64,000 nt of DNA from Chloranthus sessilifolius (GCA_021018995.1 CM037596.1:87365184-87429183); one strand, 5' to 3'; numbered from the stretch's first letter, positions 1-11,122 are shown. Program-made: numbers and translations. The notes: generated from the sequence alone by a model not told the origin.

Positions 1-344
1 GGAATCTAAACTGACCATAATAATAACAAGGGAAACTAAAAAGAAAGCTAAAACTATCTAATTAAAAAAGGACACTACTGCTGACGTTCGCAGGCGGACG
101 ATTCAGTATAGAAGTAACCCACACTCGCTTAAACGCATGATCATTGATGTATTGTAGCGTCGATAAATATTTGCAGCTGGCGATCACAAATCAACTAGGA
201 ATCATCCCAAGAAATTCCTCCAACTACTATTTATCCCCACCTTATCACATACACCGCATCGCTAGAGTCCAACAAGATAAAATTGGAAGCCAGTTATTCA
301 ACGGAACCGAGAGGAACCTAGAAAAAGCACGCACCAACACTGTC

Positions 345-974
345 CTATTTAGACCAGATCGAGGGGATCTCTGTGGCCAAATAATTTACTATATTGGCAT
401 ACCATGGTACCACTATGTGGACGGCAAAAAGTTGCTCATCCAAAAAGGTATCGTGTAGAGACTCTTCACTGACAGTTTCTGGCAACTCTACCCGGGATAA
501 GTGATCAGCCACTATGTTCTCGACTCCCTTTTTACCTTTGATCTCGAAGTTAAACTCCTGTAAAAGTAGGACCCATCTGATTAGCCTTGGCTTGGCATCC
601 TCTTTTGACAATAAATATTTTAGAGCAAAGTGATCAGAGAAGATAATGATCTTCAATCCCAATAGGTACTGTGGAAATTTATCTTGTGCAAACACGACAG
701 CGAGAAGCTCTTTCTTAGTGGTGGTGTAATTCACCTGAGCTTCAATCAAGGTTCGGCTCGCTTAATAAATTACATGAGGAATCTTATCTTTTCGTTGTCT
801 AAGAGCAGTACCTATTGCGTAATCAGAAGCATCACACATCACTTCAAAAGGCAGGGAGTAGTCTGGAGGCTGAATGATTGGTGCTAATGAAAGAAGTGCG
901 CGGAGTTTATTGAATGCGTCAAGGCAGGCATGATCAAAGTCAAAGGGGACATCATTTGCTAACAGGTGGCACAA
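345..974 (-). pseudogene. gypsy RNase H domain (Athila-like pol fragment)
   Basis: Two minus-strand reading frames together cover the RT connection and RNase H. The upstream piece (762-974) holds LLANDVPFDF and VMCDASDYAIGTALRQR, the first RNase H segment with its catalytic Asp. The downstream piece (345-749) holds YTTTKKELLAVVFA, FSDHFALKYLL, PRLIRWVLLLQEFNFEIKG and VADHLSRV, which are standard gypsy RNase H blocks. In the element this domain removes RNA from the RNA:DNA hybrid. A frameshift near 750-762 separates the two parts. The frame stops at 345, where the zinc-binding start of integrase would be expected. Confidence 0.85.
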
Positions 975-2041
975 ACTCGAGATTTTTGAGAAATATTTAA
1001 TAAATCGACGATAAAAGCCGACATGGCCAAGGAAAGAACGTATATGCCGTATAGAAGTTGGTGGCGGCAGATTCGGTGTAATGTCAATTTTGGCCCTACC
1101 AACTTCTATTCCTCTCTTTGAAATGATATGCCCTAGGACTATGCCTTATTGAACCATGAAATGACTCTTCTCACAACTTAACACCAAATTGATTTCCTCG
1201 CATCTTTCTAGGATGAGGGAGAGGTGATCTAGACAAGTATAAAAAGTTCAACCAAATACCGAGAAATCATCCATGAATACCTCAAGTAACTTGTCTATCA
1301 TATCGGAAAAGATAGCCATCATGCATCGTTGGGACGTTGCTGGAGCATTGTATAACCCAAAATGCATGCGGCGATATGCAAACATTCTAAAAGGACAGGT
1401 GAAGGTGGTCTTTTCCTAATCTTCCGGATATACCGGAACTTAATTATATGTTGAATATCTATCCAGAAAGTAGAAGTACTCCTGATCCGCAAGTCTTTCA
1501 AAATTTTGGTCAATGAATGGTAATGGACAATGAAGTGAGTCATCGACTTCAGCTTTCGGTAGTCAATACATACGCGTCACCCTGTGATTTCGTGCAATGG
1601 TATTAACTCACTGACCAATTTTTCTTTTACCGTAATCCCAAACTTCTTTGGGACTACTTGAATGGGACTCACCCACTCACTGTTAGAAATCAGCTAAATA
1701 ATACCAGCGTCTAGTAGTTTCACGATTTCTTTCTATACCACTTCCATCATATTTGGATTCAGTCGTCGCTGACTCTCTCATGAAGTCTTTGCATTGTCCA
1801 CCAAATGAATTTCGTGTATGCATATTAAGAGATCAAGCCCTTCAAGGTCAACGACAGTCCAACCTATAGCACGCTTGTGTTTTGTAAGTATGGCCAACAA
1901 CTTACTCTCCTGATCTATAGTGAGAGCAGAAGAGATGATTACCGGGAGAGTTTTGTTGGCCCCAAGAAAAGCATACTTAAGGTTGTCAGGAAGTGTTTTA
2001 AGCTCTAAGGATAGTGATTTTTCAATAGATGAAGTGGTCAT
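975..2041 (-). pseudogene. gypsy reverse transcriptase (decayed)
   Basis: The minus strand carries scattered but collinear RT blocks. The N-terminal part is at 1778-2041 (LELKTLPDNLKYAFLG). The block HFGLYNAPATSQR lies near 1340-1380. The catalytic FMDDF (YxDD-type) box lies at about 1262-1282. After it come LGHIISKRGIEV and HIRSFLGHVGFYRRFIK near 1000-1150. Stops interrupt it, for example just after the FMDDF block and in the block before LGHI. The active-site Asp pair is preserved although the gene cannot be translated. Confidence 0.8.
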
Positions 2042-2722
2042 TAGAAGTGGTGGGTAGAGGTTCTATCCATGGCTTCCAAGTTCTTGATTGGGAATCACGG
2101 GAGAAGGTGTCTAGTAAATAAGTCACCTCCTCAGCTTGTTGCTCAGGTTCTTCCAAGTCCGTATACCATAATGCAGTTTGAAGCGCATCCTTGGATAAAA
2201 CTAGAGGCAATGCTTTTTCTACCATTTCTTCAATCTCATCTATACTAAAGCATTGCTCGTCATCAATCGAAGCAATCTGGTTGGCTACTGAGAAGACATT
2301 TAACTGAATCCGCATATCTCCAAAAGAAACTTCCATCACTCCGATTTTACAGTTTATGCAGGCATTAGTCGTGGCCAAAAATGGCCCACCGAGTATGACG
2401 GGAATTTGTGTTAGAGATTTCGAACTTAGTTCCATGTCTAATACTAGGAAATCGACAAGGAAAACAAAACCCCAACCATGGCATCCTCAACCATTCCTAC
2501 TAGCCTCCTCTCGGATCTATTGGCTAACTGGAGTGTTACTGATGTAGGCATTATATTACCCAGTCCCGGTTTCTCATATATAGAATATGGCAGCAGATTC
2601 ACAAAGGCTCTCAGATCCAGAAGTGCCTTATTAATGGCGTGGTCACCAATAATGCATGAAATTTTGGGTACTCCGGGATCTTTGAGGTTTGGTGGAGTTT
2701 TGGCCTGCAAAATTGAGCTCAC
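2022..2722 (-). pseudogene. gypsy aspartic protease and pro-pol linker
   Basis: The 2444-2722 frame has the retropepsin-like region of Athila elements: a start DLRAFVNLLPYS in place of the usual D-[LS]-G-A-S type motif, then PTSVTLQLANRS and GMVEDAMVGV. The Gly-to-Arg change next to the catalytic Asp would inactivate it. The overlapping frame 2022-2435 continues with ILGGPFLATTNACINC and GVMEVSFGD, the protease C-terminus, followed by the acidic linker before RT. The two parts are in different frames, so at least one indel lies near 2435. Confidence 0.75.
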
Positions 2723-3246
2723 TTGCTCTGTTAAGAAGACTTTCTGCGAGACATTGTTTCGCCGATTTTGCTTCTGCGTTCACATCTCTTTCAAAAATCA
2801 TGCGTAAGCTAGGAATTGCTTGATTGCATCCAGAAGGGGCAAATTAATCTTCACTTATTTAAAAATTTCAGTTCTAATTTTTTTTTTATCAAAGGGCGAT
2901 AGTGCACCAAAATTATTAGGAGAGGGTAACTTTGGTGCATAAGGTTCCTCTATTACAGAATTGGGTGCACTGTCATTATTATTATTTTATTTTTTTCATT
3001 TTCTAGTTTTTTTTGTTTTTCTTGTGCGGAAAAACTTTTTCTGTGGCTTCTGACTCCCTTTCCTCAGTCACAGGGACAACTACTGGAGTGGGCATCTCAA
3101 CCCTATTATCAATAGTCTTGCCACTTCTTAAGGTCTGAACAATTTGTATTGTGAGAGTTGGTGTATTTCCCTCATGAATTGTCCTCCCGAGTTACTCACA
3201 ATCTTTGAACATGCTCGATTACTCTCTCATTCCACCCATTGCATAG

Positions 3247-3640
3247 CTAGTTGCCCAATTTGGATTTGTAAATTCGTGATGGACTGAGTGTAAGAATGTA
3301 AATCTTGAGATATTTGAGTAAGTTGAGATAACTCCCTAGAATGTTGGTGTGACTATTGTTGTAGATCTTGGAGGATCTGGACAATAGTAGCATCATCATC
3401 GTTACTCTGAGGACTAAGTTGTTGTTTAAAGCTTGGTACTGAGAGTATGGATGTTGGAAATTTTGAGGATATTGGGGGTATATATAAGTTAATTCTTGTT
3501 GTGTCATCCTCGAAAAGCCAGAATAATTTCCCCACTGAGGATTATAAGAATTTCCCGAATTACCCCACTAAGATACGAATGCTTGCTCTTTTTCTATTGA
3601 TTCTAGATACAGGGAGCAGTTGGGTATTCCATTGAGACAT
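3247..3640 (-). pseudogene. gag remnant of the gypsy element
   Basis: The minus strand shows a Tyr/Asn/Gln/Pro-rich stretch with NPQWGNYSGF-type and YPQYPQNFQHPYSQYQ segments. This resembles the C-terminal part of Athila gag, where NPGW..NFSWG repeats are common. No zinc knuckle is visible. It lies only about 270 bases from the primer binding site, so most of gag has been deleted. Confidence 0.5.
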
Positions 3641-3912
3641 AGATCGGCCTATAAATTGACCAAAATAATCCATCATGGTCTTTCATAGACATATATTTTT
3701 GTATTTTTAATTTTATTTACTTTTTATTTTAGAAAGCGGGGAGAGAAAATAAATCTAAGCCGCTAGCTTTTATTGTCAGAAGAATTATTGAAACCTTCGA
3801 TCTGCTACTCCGAACAAAACCTGTAAAAGATAAAGAAACAATCAAAGAAAATATAAAATAGGAAAGAAGGAATGTTTGAAAGACAAATATTGGCTTTCAA
3901 AGTTTATCCGCT

Positions 3913-3930
3913 TCCCCGACAGCGGCACCA
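3913..3930 (-). promoter_or_regulatory. primer binding site of the gypsy element
   Basis: Read on the minus strand this is TGGTGCCGCTGTCGGGGA, close to the TGGCGCCGTTGCCGGGGA start found next to the 5' LTR in Athila/Tat elements. It would pair with the 3' end of a host tRNA to prime reverse transcription. It fixes the minus orientation of the element and places the inner LTR border a few bases above 3930. Confidence 0.7.
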
Positions 3931-3936
3931 AAAACT

Positions 3937-4905
3937 TGGTAGCTCTTAAAAAGTGTACTCAGTCTTCACTGATTGCAACCGAACAACAGAAATTGTAGCA
4001 CTAGTATAAGGTCTATCCCACAAGGAAGGTCAAAAATTTGAATGCTTTTATTTTCCTTTAAATAATAAAGACTAGTTTTTTTAATTAAATTAAGGTGCAG
4101 AAAAATAAATCTAAATCTTCAAACTTCTGAATCCTGGTCATCAATCAGTTTCTTTCAGTTCTCGGATGTTTATAAAATTAAAAATACCATTACACTATAT
4201 CTAAGCCTTCCAAATTTTGGGTGTCAATCTAAAACTAGAATTCTTTCAATATAGATTTATACTAATCTACAATCTCCTAGAAATTTGGTCGTCAATCAAA
4301 TACTAGAAAATTAAAGATGGAAAATAAAAACCATTCCACTAATCTGTAAATTCTCAATCTTAGTCGTCAATTAAAATCAATAATTTTTAGATGTTTACAA
4401 AGTAGTAAAAGAAAGCAGTAAATCTACACTAGAAAGCAATAAAAAGATCATCTCTCAGTCACAAGCATCAATTGCTCTTGAGAAACTACAGAGTACAGAT
4501 ACTCTACTCTAATCTTGTAGTCTCCGATCATAGTTGTCAATTGCTCTCGAGAAACCTTGGATATCTAAACAAAACAAAACTACATTTTTTATCTTCAGGA
4601 AACTCAACCTCAGTCGTCAATTGATGATGAGAATTCCTACGGTAAGTTTTTCCTCTATGTCAAGCCCTCTTATTTATAAATCATAAGGAGTCAGTTTATA
4701 GTATACGAATTCTAATAAAAGTAAATTACTAAAAATAAAGGCTTCCTAAAATTATAAAACTTCTAATTCTAATCTTCCTTACTTTAGATAACAGAAGCGC
4801 GCAAGATTCCTTTCTTTGATTTCATTAATAGAGATCTTCAGGATTTCTATCACCAATCTTCTCAGTTCTGTGAGGTAGTAGACTTCTAATTTCAAGTGAT
4901 TTTCT
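3937..4905 (-). repeat. probable LTR/leader of the gypsy element, with spaced GTCGTCAAT motifs
   Basis: This A+T-rich, non-coding stretch sits directly outside the primer binding site, where the LTR should be. The outer border cannot be set because the other LTR is not in the window. Inside it a short motif close to GTCGTCAAT recurs at about 4136, 4221, 4287, 4361, 4461, 4531 and 4611, spaced 66-100 bases, often followed by variants of CTAGAAA or CTCGAGAAA. It reads as an old, diverged tandem array. Confidence 0.45.
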
Positions 4906-5600
4906 AACTTTGTGCATGGCTTCATGTGATCAGCAGCAGCAGCAGCAGCAGCAGCCACAGCGAACTTTAATTCTATACAAATACAATTGCATCTCTTTAT
5001 CTTGGTACTATTCTTACTCTTTGATCAATCGTAAGCTTCATTACGTGCTGAACAGTCTTGAGCGTCTTTTCTATAGGATTGTAATTTACGATTCCTCTTT
5101 TTCTTCTTTGGTTACATTAGTTGGGTTACGATTTCTCTTACGACTAGTTCTTTAAAATATGATTGGTTGTATTTTCGTGCGATCGTGATTCTTACTGCTT
5201 TTTGAGTTCATTTTGAAAAAAATTAACTTTTTGGTACTTTTCTGCTGTTTGTTCTAAATATCTGCACATTAGCATCTCATTAGTAGCAAACTAGGGTCTA
5301 GCATTACTATGTTAAGGGTGATAAGATGGTAAATTCTATGACTGATAAATGACTCCTTGGCTGCTTCAGCCATGGTGACCTTTGGTCATCTCCCTCCAGA
5401 ATTGACATTCATCCTATGAAAGAATTTAGGTCATAATTCACAGGCCCATACCATCTAACCTATTTTCTTTTCATTATAGGCAAGACCACTACATCAAAGA
5501 GAGAGGAAAAAAGAAAAGAGAACATGCATTCAATTACCAAATCCAAAATTTATCCACTATTCAAAATTTATTTTATTACAAAAGTTCTCTAAAGACACCA
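4906..5600. other. unassigned A+T-rich interval with CAG microsatellite
   Basis: A (CAG)n tract lies at 4930-4952. Otherwise I see no convincing coding similarity on either strand. The interval separates the minus-strand gypsy remnant from the antisense gene of the next element, and the 5' truncation point of that element must lie in or near it. Confidence 0.5.
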
Positions 5601-5604
5601 TCCG

Positions 5605-7953
5605 TCAAATAAATTCAGAAGCAAAAATAAAAATGCATCTGATCCGGAGACCCAAGCTCTCATGCATCATCCCTCCTTTGTTGTTGCCTCCTCTGGTAGG
5701 TGAAGACAACAACATCCCCAACACGAGACAGAAGTTGGGCCAGCCGACTATGCACCGAGCGCGGCTCCCTCTCTCGAGCTGCCTAAAAATATTCCCCAGG
5801 GAAGTCAAAAAAAGAAGTACGATCTGAAAGTGCAAAATTCCAACATAAAATATACTTATAATCTCGGCCCCTCGAAGATCCGCAACAGTGCGATAACACT
5901 CCATATGTTGGGTCGTAGATGCGTAGTCCTATAGAAAAAGAAGTATAAGAGACCAAATGGAAGAAATCAATGCATCTATAAAACAACAACTTACCCTGGG
6001 GATCAACTTTGGAGAAGCATCTCTAATCGCCTTAGTAGACAAACGGGCACACTCCTCTACCTCTTGACACAGCTGAGAAACTAGCCCATCATCCAAAACC
6101 CTGGAGCCTGATGTCCCAAAAGGCCCTGCACCCGAAGACGAGCCCGAGCCTGAGACCTCCCTAGCTACAAACTAAAAAAGAAACAATGCAATCTTTAGAG
6201 AATGATCATGATAGCCAAAGAAAAAAATTGATGAAAATGAATGAAGAGGAGTCCGAGATTAACTAACTAAGAGGACCTCTAAAGGCCACAAAGTTGACTT
6301 TGGGAACAAAATGAGGAAGGATGCAGTGATAAGGAAGAGCGTCGTACCATGACGAATAGTCCAAGCGAGGTAAAATGAAACCCTCGATCCGAGCTACCCC
6401 ACTGTCCAGTTGCTTGATGAGCTCCTCAAGCGTGCCCCCCGGTGCCAATACATTACCAGGAGGGTCCTTAGGCATAGTGAAGCCATCAAAGAACTGGTGA
6501 GTCACCCTCTCTCCCAGATAATAGGGGTGGATCGAAAAGCCATAGAAGATAATGCAGCAATCAACAAATGCAAGGGATTGTCGGACGTCATCCCGGTCCA
6601 AGTAGTGAGATCCCGCGTAAGGGTTAAGCACAACCTGACCAAAGAAAAATGTTTTCTTAGAGAAATGTTTCCTCATAATCTCAAAAGGATGTAAAGAAAA
6701 GGGACAGAGAAAAATGGAAAACGTCCTCGGGTAACATCAGGTCCAACTGGGACCACAGACCAAGCTCCAGATGACTCATGTCGAGTCTCCACGACGCTCA
6801 GCTTGCCAATAGCTCATTAAGGGGAAGGTGGCATCCCCTGGGAGAAGAAGTGGGCGGCTTGGCAGGCAGTGCAGGTACCCCCAAACCTAAAAAATGAGCA
6901 AAGCCAAAGGTTCAGAAACAACAAATATATGCATATAAAAATGGGAAGAGCAAAAGCAAAAGCAAGTCACCTCGACGACGGGCCAAAAGCCGCAGAGGGA
7001 AGAGAGGCCCCCAACCGAGGGTCGTGCCAGACTACTCATCAGGCTGGCATACCCGGCACCACCCCAATCACATCGGTGCACATCCCTTCAGGTCTCCATC
7101 AGGTGTAGGAGGGACAACTGGACGCGCCTGCTACTGGTGTTAGCGAAGATTGTCTTTCCTAGTAGGTAAAGGAGAAACACACGGGCTAAGATCAAGGCGC
7201 AGTCAGGGGGAATATGTAGGTCAATGTTGACCTAACCCTCAGGAATCAACTCCTCTGCACCGATGAGCTCCAATAACCATAACAGTTGAACCTCGGGTCC
7301 CGTCATACAGTTAAAAGGGGGATAGTCCCCAATTATCTGGATCACCTTCTCGCACTCCAGAAAGCGAGGAAAGGTCACCAGCTCTCCTCCCACCGGGATC
7401 CCCATAATCATGGTCAAGTCGAGTGGCGTAATGGTCATCTCGACCACCGACATATGGAAGGTCATGGTCTCTGGACGAAACCTCTCCAGCAGAGCCATCA
7501 CGTAGGAATAGTCCCCTCTCATGGCAGGGGAGGAAAGGAAGTTGCCAAAGCCAACCTGGGCAAGGAGGACCCTTACGGCATAAGGCAGGCGAACACAGAA
7601 CCGCCGCAAGACGAACCACCCACCTCAAAACTGAGCGAGGGCAAGAGCTACATCGTCAGAACAGGATAATCATAACTATGAAAGAAAATGAGCAAATGAG
7701 AAAAACACAAACCATGAAATATGCATACCTCGCTGGCATTCCCAAAGTTCGAGATGTGGGTATACTGTTGATGAAGAAGGTCACGGCAGGCCTCATCCCC
7801 CTGCATCTCTAACCATTAGCGCTTCTTTGCCTTAGCAGCACGCCTCTCTATGGATCGGTGCTCCCGAACTAGGTGTTCTCCCTTACTCCCTATGACTTCA
7901 AAGGGACCAGCCTCATCGCCCTGATCACCATCACCCCTTCTACCACATGGCAT
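5605..7953 (-). pseudogene. plant mobile domain (PMD, MAIN-like) gene, antisense in the Tat element
   Basis: Read on minus. A first exon (about 7953 to 7730) starts MPCGRRGDGDQGDEAG and ends HISNFGNASE before a GT donor, but has an in-frame TAA near 7819. A main exon (about 7625 to 6975) carries RLPYAVRVLLAQVGFGNFLS, LLERFRPETMTFHM, VEMTITPLDLTMIMGIPVGG and DVHRCDWGGAGYASL, the core of the plant mobile (aminotransferase-like) domain. A further exon (6676 to 6263) has YAGSHYLDRDDV and YYLGERVTHQFFDG. C-terminal coding stretches follow at 6172-5993 and about 5903-5605. At least three stops or frameshifts (near 7234, 7120 and 6800) make it a pseudogene. In the host, PMD proteins such as MAIN/MAIL1 act in the nucleus in silencing and genome stability; the role in elements is unknown. 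Exon limits are approximate. Confidence 0.75.
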
Positions 7954-8054
7954 CCTAGAAAAGAAACAATGAACAAACCGATTGTTAGAGGATGGCGAAA
8001 AAATACAAAAAAAAAAAAAAAGGGAAATCAGGTTTGCTAAAAAAAACATAAAAG

Positions 8055-8232
8055 AAATGGGTACGCCCCATCATTTGATTTCAAACAAAAAAAATGGGCA
8101 TGCTCCGTCATTCGATTTTGAAACCCCAAAAAAAATGGGCATGCCCTATCCTTCGATTTCAAAGCTCGAGAAAATATGTTTTGCATTATAAAAAAGGGAG
8201 GGGCTGTACATGCCCCGCCTTTCGATTTCAAA
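8055..8232. repeat. four diverged tandem repeats beside the antisense gene
   Basis: The pattern AAATGGGyAyGCyCC followed by nTTyGATTTCAAA recurs at about 8055, 8092, 8133 and 8200, each joined by A-rich spacers. It lies 5' of the antisense PMD gene, so it could sit in that gene's promoter or leader. Function unknown. Confidence 0.7.
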
Positions 8233-8599
8233 AAATCTATATACAAAAAAAAAATGTGTGTGTGTAAACAAAAAAAACAGCAAAAAAGGGGGAAATAATC
8301 ATACAAGAGAGGGCACCCATTGTCCAACATCATGAGAAAAGTGAAACCATCATTCAAAAAAATGTGTGTGTGTGCGTGTGCGTATCACCTTCAAAAAAAA
8401 TCTTTTCAAAACACCTCTCGGTTTAGCTACAAGGAAAAGCCTAGAAGATTTCAAAAAAATTGAACAAATGCCAAGAAAAAGGCCCCAAATCATTCCATAT
8501 TTGACTAAAATTCACACGGACATGCATGCAAATCATATTGGAAATCACAAACAAATGCATTCACCAAGAGAATCACTATTTCTATCACCCAATTAAAAA

Positions 8600-9574
8600 A
8601 TCCTAGCTATATTGATGGAAAAATCAAGAAATTTAAGGAAGGCATTGAGAAAAATTACCTTGTGAAGAAACCCTAAATCCGGCAAGGAAAACTTTTCATC
8701 GATAGGGGGCGGCAACACCGGCGTAACCTCGGAACGCGGATCAGATCTACGGAGAAGTTGGGAGGTCTCTTAGTACGGTATTTAGAGAAATATATGAGAA
8801 AAAGAGAGTTTTGAAACCCCCAATCCCGCGGTTACGCAACTTAAAGAAACCACAGGCTATACATGCCTAGTATGCACGCATAGAACTCTTTTTCAAAAAA
8901 ATAAGCTATGCGTGCATAGTATGCACACATAGTATATAAAAAAACGAAAAAAAATTGAATAAAACAAATAAAAAATATATATGTAAAAATAATAACAAAA
9001 AATATATATAAATAAAAGTAATAAAAATAAAACAAAAAAAGAGGGTTAGTTGCACACATCCCAAAAGACAGTTCGACATTAATATTCTCTCCGCCCAGGT
9101 AATTGTACTAAATTAAATAGCCGGGATCAATGAGTACGCTCCAAAACCTCGGACCCTACCTCGAGTAGGGGCATCCGTGCCAATCAAAGTGGGCAATCAA
9201 TGCCTCATGAGACTAGGCACAACCGTCGGATCTTCGCATCTCCACTTGTTGCGATAACTTCTAAAATAATGGGTCAATCACCCTCCCTCTCACAAAGCCG
9301 CCAATTCAATGTGAAACTCGAGCATCATGAGTCATTAATCTTACCATCACACAGTCAAGCCCAATAAGGTCGCTAAGCGTCTGGGGGCCACTGATTTCGA
9401 GCGACGAATAATTACCCAATATTTGGGCCTCCGTCACTCTCCATGCTTTCCACCAAATGATGTTTGAGATTTGCGTTGAATACGGCGGATCTAAAAGAGT
9501 TCGCCTTGGGCCTCTTCAGTCGTCTCCTTCTTTGGCATGCGTTCACTAGTGATCGGATGCTAAAAAGAGGCATT
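8600..9574 (+). other. non-coding 3' internal region of the Tat element
   Basis: No protein similarity is visible on either strand. The segment holds two copies of a palindromic TATGCAC-type motif (8861-8886 and 8906-8932) that recur inside the LTR. It ends with the purine tract at 9562-9570 (AAAAAGAGG) that would prime plus-strand synthesis. A TATA-like run and A-rich tracts fill 8930-9050. Confidence 0.55.
9562..9570 (+). promoter_or_regulatory. polypurine tract of the Tat element
   Basis: AAAAAGAGG lies five bases before the LTR start TGTAGACACC. A purine run just inside the 3' LTR is the plus-strand primer site of LTR retrotransposons and fixes the orientation. Confidence 0.65.
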
Positions 9575-9730
9575 TGTAGACACCCAAATCTGGCCCAAAG
9601 CATGATTAACTCGTTCTTCAAGAAGGACACACCTCTGAACTTCTAAAAGTACATTCTGTAACCCTTTAAACCGGACCAATCTCAAGCCCACAAGTCCCAG
9701 ATTTTCATTTCTGGGAAAAATAACCCATGA

Positions 9731-9782
9731 GTGCATAGTATGCACGCATGAGTAATTTAACTCATGCGTGCATACTATGCAC
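9731..9782. repeat. perfect 23-bp inverted repeat in the Tat LTR
   Basis: The arms 9731-9753 and 9760-9782 are exact reverse complements with a 6-base AATTTA loop. Each arm contains the near-palindrome built on ATGCGTGCATA. Related single palindromes occur at 8861-8886, 8906-8932 and 9841-9868. Confidence 0.85.
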
Positions 9783-10143
9783 GCACAGCCAACTCCATCT
9801 TCTCCAAAGAACCAACCCACGATATGCAGGTGGTATTTAAAGTATGCATGCATAGTATGCACGCATGCCTGAAAAACCTGCACATCCAAGATGGCTCTTT
9901 TTTTAAGTTGGGTTTTGGACTTGTGGACTTTCTCGGACTTTGGGGAGAGTTTCCTTATTACCCTTAGGCCCCTATAAGGCTTAGAAACCACCTTTGTACC
10001 ATTTAAGTGGTCACCCTATCATCCACCATTATAATCCATTTCCACCTTTTCCAAGGCCCCAAAATCCCTGAATCCTTAGATTAGCCTATTACCTAATTTT
10101 AATCCCCATTAGAACTTTGAGAGCCCACTATTCCACCTCTCTT

Positions 10144-10154
10144 CTATAAATAGA
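10144..10154 (+). promoter_or_regulatory. TATA box of the Tat LTR promoter
   Basis: CTATAAATAGA lies about 570 bases into the LTR and is followed by a C-rich leader. This is the expected place for the U3/R boundary, with transcription starting roughly 30 bases downstream. Confidence 0.6.
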
Positions 10155-10197
10155 GACCCCCGCCCCTCACTTTTAACAATCCTAATTTTCCTAAGAT

Positions 10198-10314
10198 AAA
10201 CCCCTAGCTCATCTCTCTCATACCACCACACTTCCAACTTCACTATTTCCAAGTCTTGAAACCCTAGCCCATCTCTCTCATACCATCACTTCCAACTTTC
10301 TTACATCCAAGCCT
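10198..10314 (+). repeat. 60-bp tandem duplication downstream of the LTR TATA box
   Basis: Two adjacent copies of an AACCCTAGCyCATCTCTCTC-type unit followed by ATACCAyCA, with about 80% identity. They lie in the presumed transcribed leader. Confidence 0.75.
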
Positions 10315-10810
10315 TCGCAAAGTTAGGAGTCCCTTTATCACATTTTGCTGTCGGAAGCTTGCTGGAGCTAATTCAAACGCGAAGATTCGACGGTGGTGCT
10401 ACAAGAGCTCCGGCTCTCCTCTCCTCCTCTATCCTCCATTTTTCTTTTAGCTTTTCCCTTATCCTAGGATTTAAGCCATTACGCCCCCGAAATTTCAAAT
10501 TGTGCGGAGAGCTTAATAGGACCTGAGTGCTTTCATGCAAGGGGAAGTGTCGTCCACTTCTTCTCTTTATTTTCACACTTGGCCATAGTATAGAGCGCTT
10601 ACTAGCGAGCCGATTAAGTGCCTAATACCTTCCTAATTGGTAACCGAAGTCCTTACCTAGATGCTTTGATGTAGACCAATGATCGGAGTCAAATTTAGCA
10701 CTTTGGTGCATATGATGTTGATTTAGGTATCTTGGGACACCAAAAGCTCCGGGTGGCGACTCCTCATTTTACCCATCGTCGCGACGGATTCGCGAGATCC
10801 ATGGTTACAC

Positions 10811-11122
10811 TTACACAGCCTCCCATTCAAGATCATTCAGATGTTCCCTAATGATAGCAATAGAGGTGAAGAGGTTCCACGGAGATCGACCACCCAATAA
10901 TCTCTTGATCAATAGAAGGGAATCGCTTTCAATAACTAATCTCCTACACAATATTTTCGTAATTTTCACTCCATCTAAGAGTGCATATGCTTCCGCTTCA
11001 TTATTCGTCAACTGCCCATAGAAGCTACCATAAGCAATAATGAAATCATCCTGCTCATCTCTAATGATCCCTCCACCCCCAGCAGATCTGGGATTGCCAG
11101 AAGAAGACTCATCAGTATTCAA
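10811..11122 (-). pseudogene. LINE RNase H domain
   Basis: The 104-residue frame has the plant LINE RNase H pattern: TDESSSGNPRSAGGGGIIRD (first catalytic Asp), NNEAEAYALLDGV (Glu), VIESDSLLLIKRL (Asp) and NDLEWEAV. The usual continuation with the HVxRExNxxAD block is lost, because the sequence changes to the Tat LTR at about 10812. The truncated domain therefore lacks its last catalytic residues. Confidence 0.85.

Larger units (their letters stand above)
1..3936 (-). mobile_element. Ty3/gypsy retrotransposon remnant, Athila-like
   Basis: On the minus strand the order is primer binding site, gag remnant, aspartic protease, reverse transcriptase and RNase H, which is the Ty3/gypsy order. Protease motifs such as NLLPYSIYEKPGLG and the RT start LELKTLPDNLKYAFLG resemble the Athila group. 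The reading frame is broken by many stops and frameshifts, and gag is reduced to a short piece, so the copy is dead. The integrase would lie beyond position 1, outside the window; the last 340 bases show no clear similarity. Family assignment is by motif recognition only. Confidence 0.85.
5600..10812 (+). mobile_element. Tat-lineage Ty3/gypsy retrotransposon, 3' part with antisense gene
   Basis: The 3' LTR starts at 9575 with TGTAGACACC, a typical Tat/Ogre LTR start, preceded by a purine tract (9562-9570). That sets the element on the plus strand. Upstream, an antisense gene with a plant mobile domain occupies 5.6-7.95 kb. Tat elements are known to carry extra ORFs, often antisense, between pol and the 3' LTR. 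Pol itself and the 5' LTR are missing, so the copy is 5'-truncated. The LTR abuts the LINE at about 10812. Confidence 0.75.
9575..10812 (+). repeat. 3' LTR of the Tat element
   Basis: Starts TGTAGACACC and ends near CACTTACACA; about 1.24 kb. It contains a TATA box (CTATAAATAGA at 10144-10154) followed by a duplicated C-rich leader (10198-10257 and 10258-10314, period about 60). The last 200 bases, with GGGTGGCGACTCC and a CG-rich end, resemble the ends of Tat/Ogre LTRs. The exact 3' end is uncertain by a few bases because it abuts the LINE. Confidence 0.75.

Noticed and set aside
9560-9991. Minus-strand 143-residue frame with repeated CVHTMHA
   Set aside because: The repeated peptide is the translation of the palindromic LTR motif; the frame lies inside an LTR and has no family similarity.
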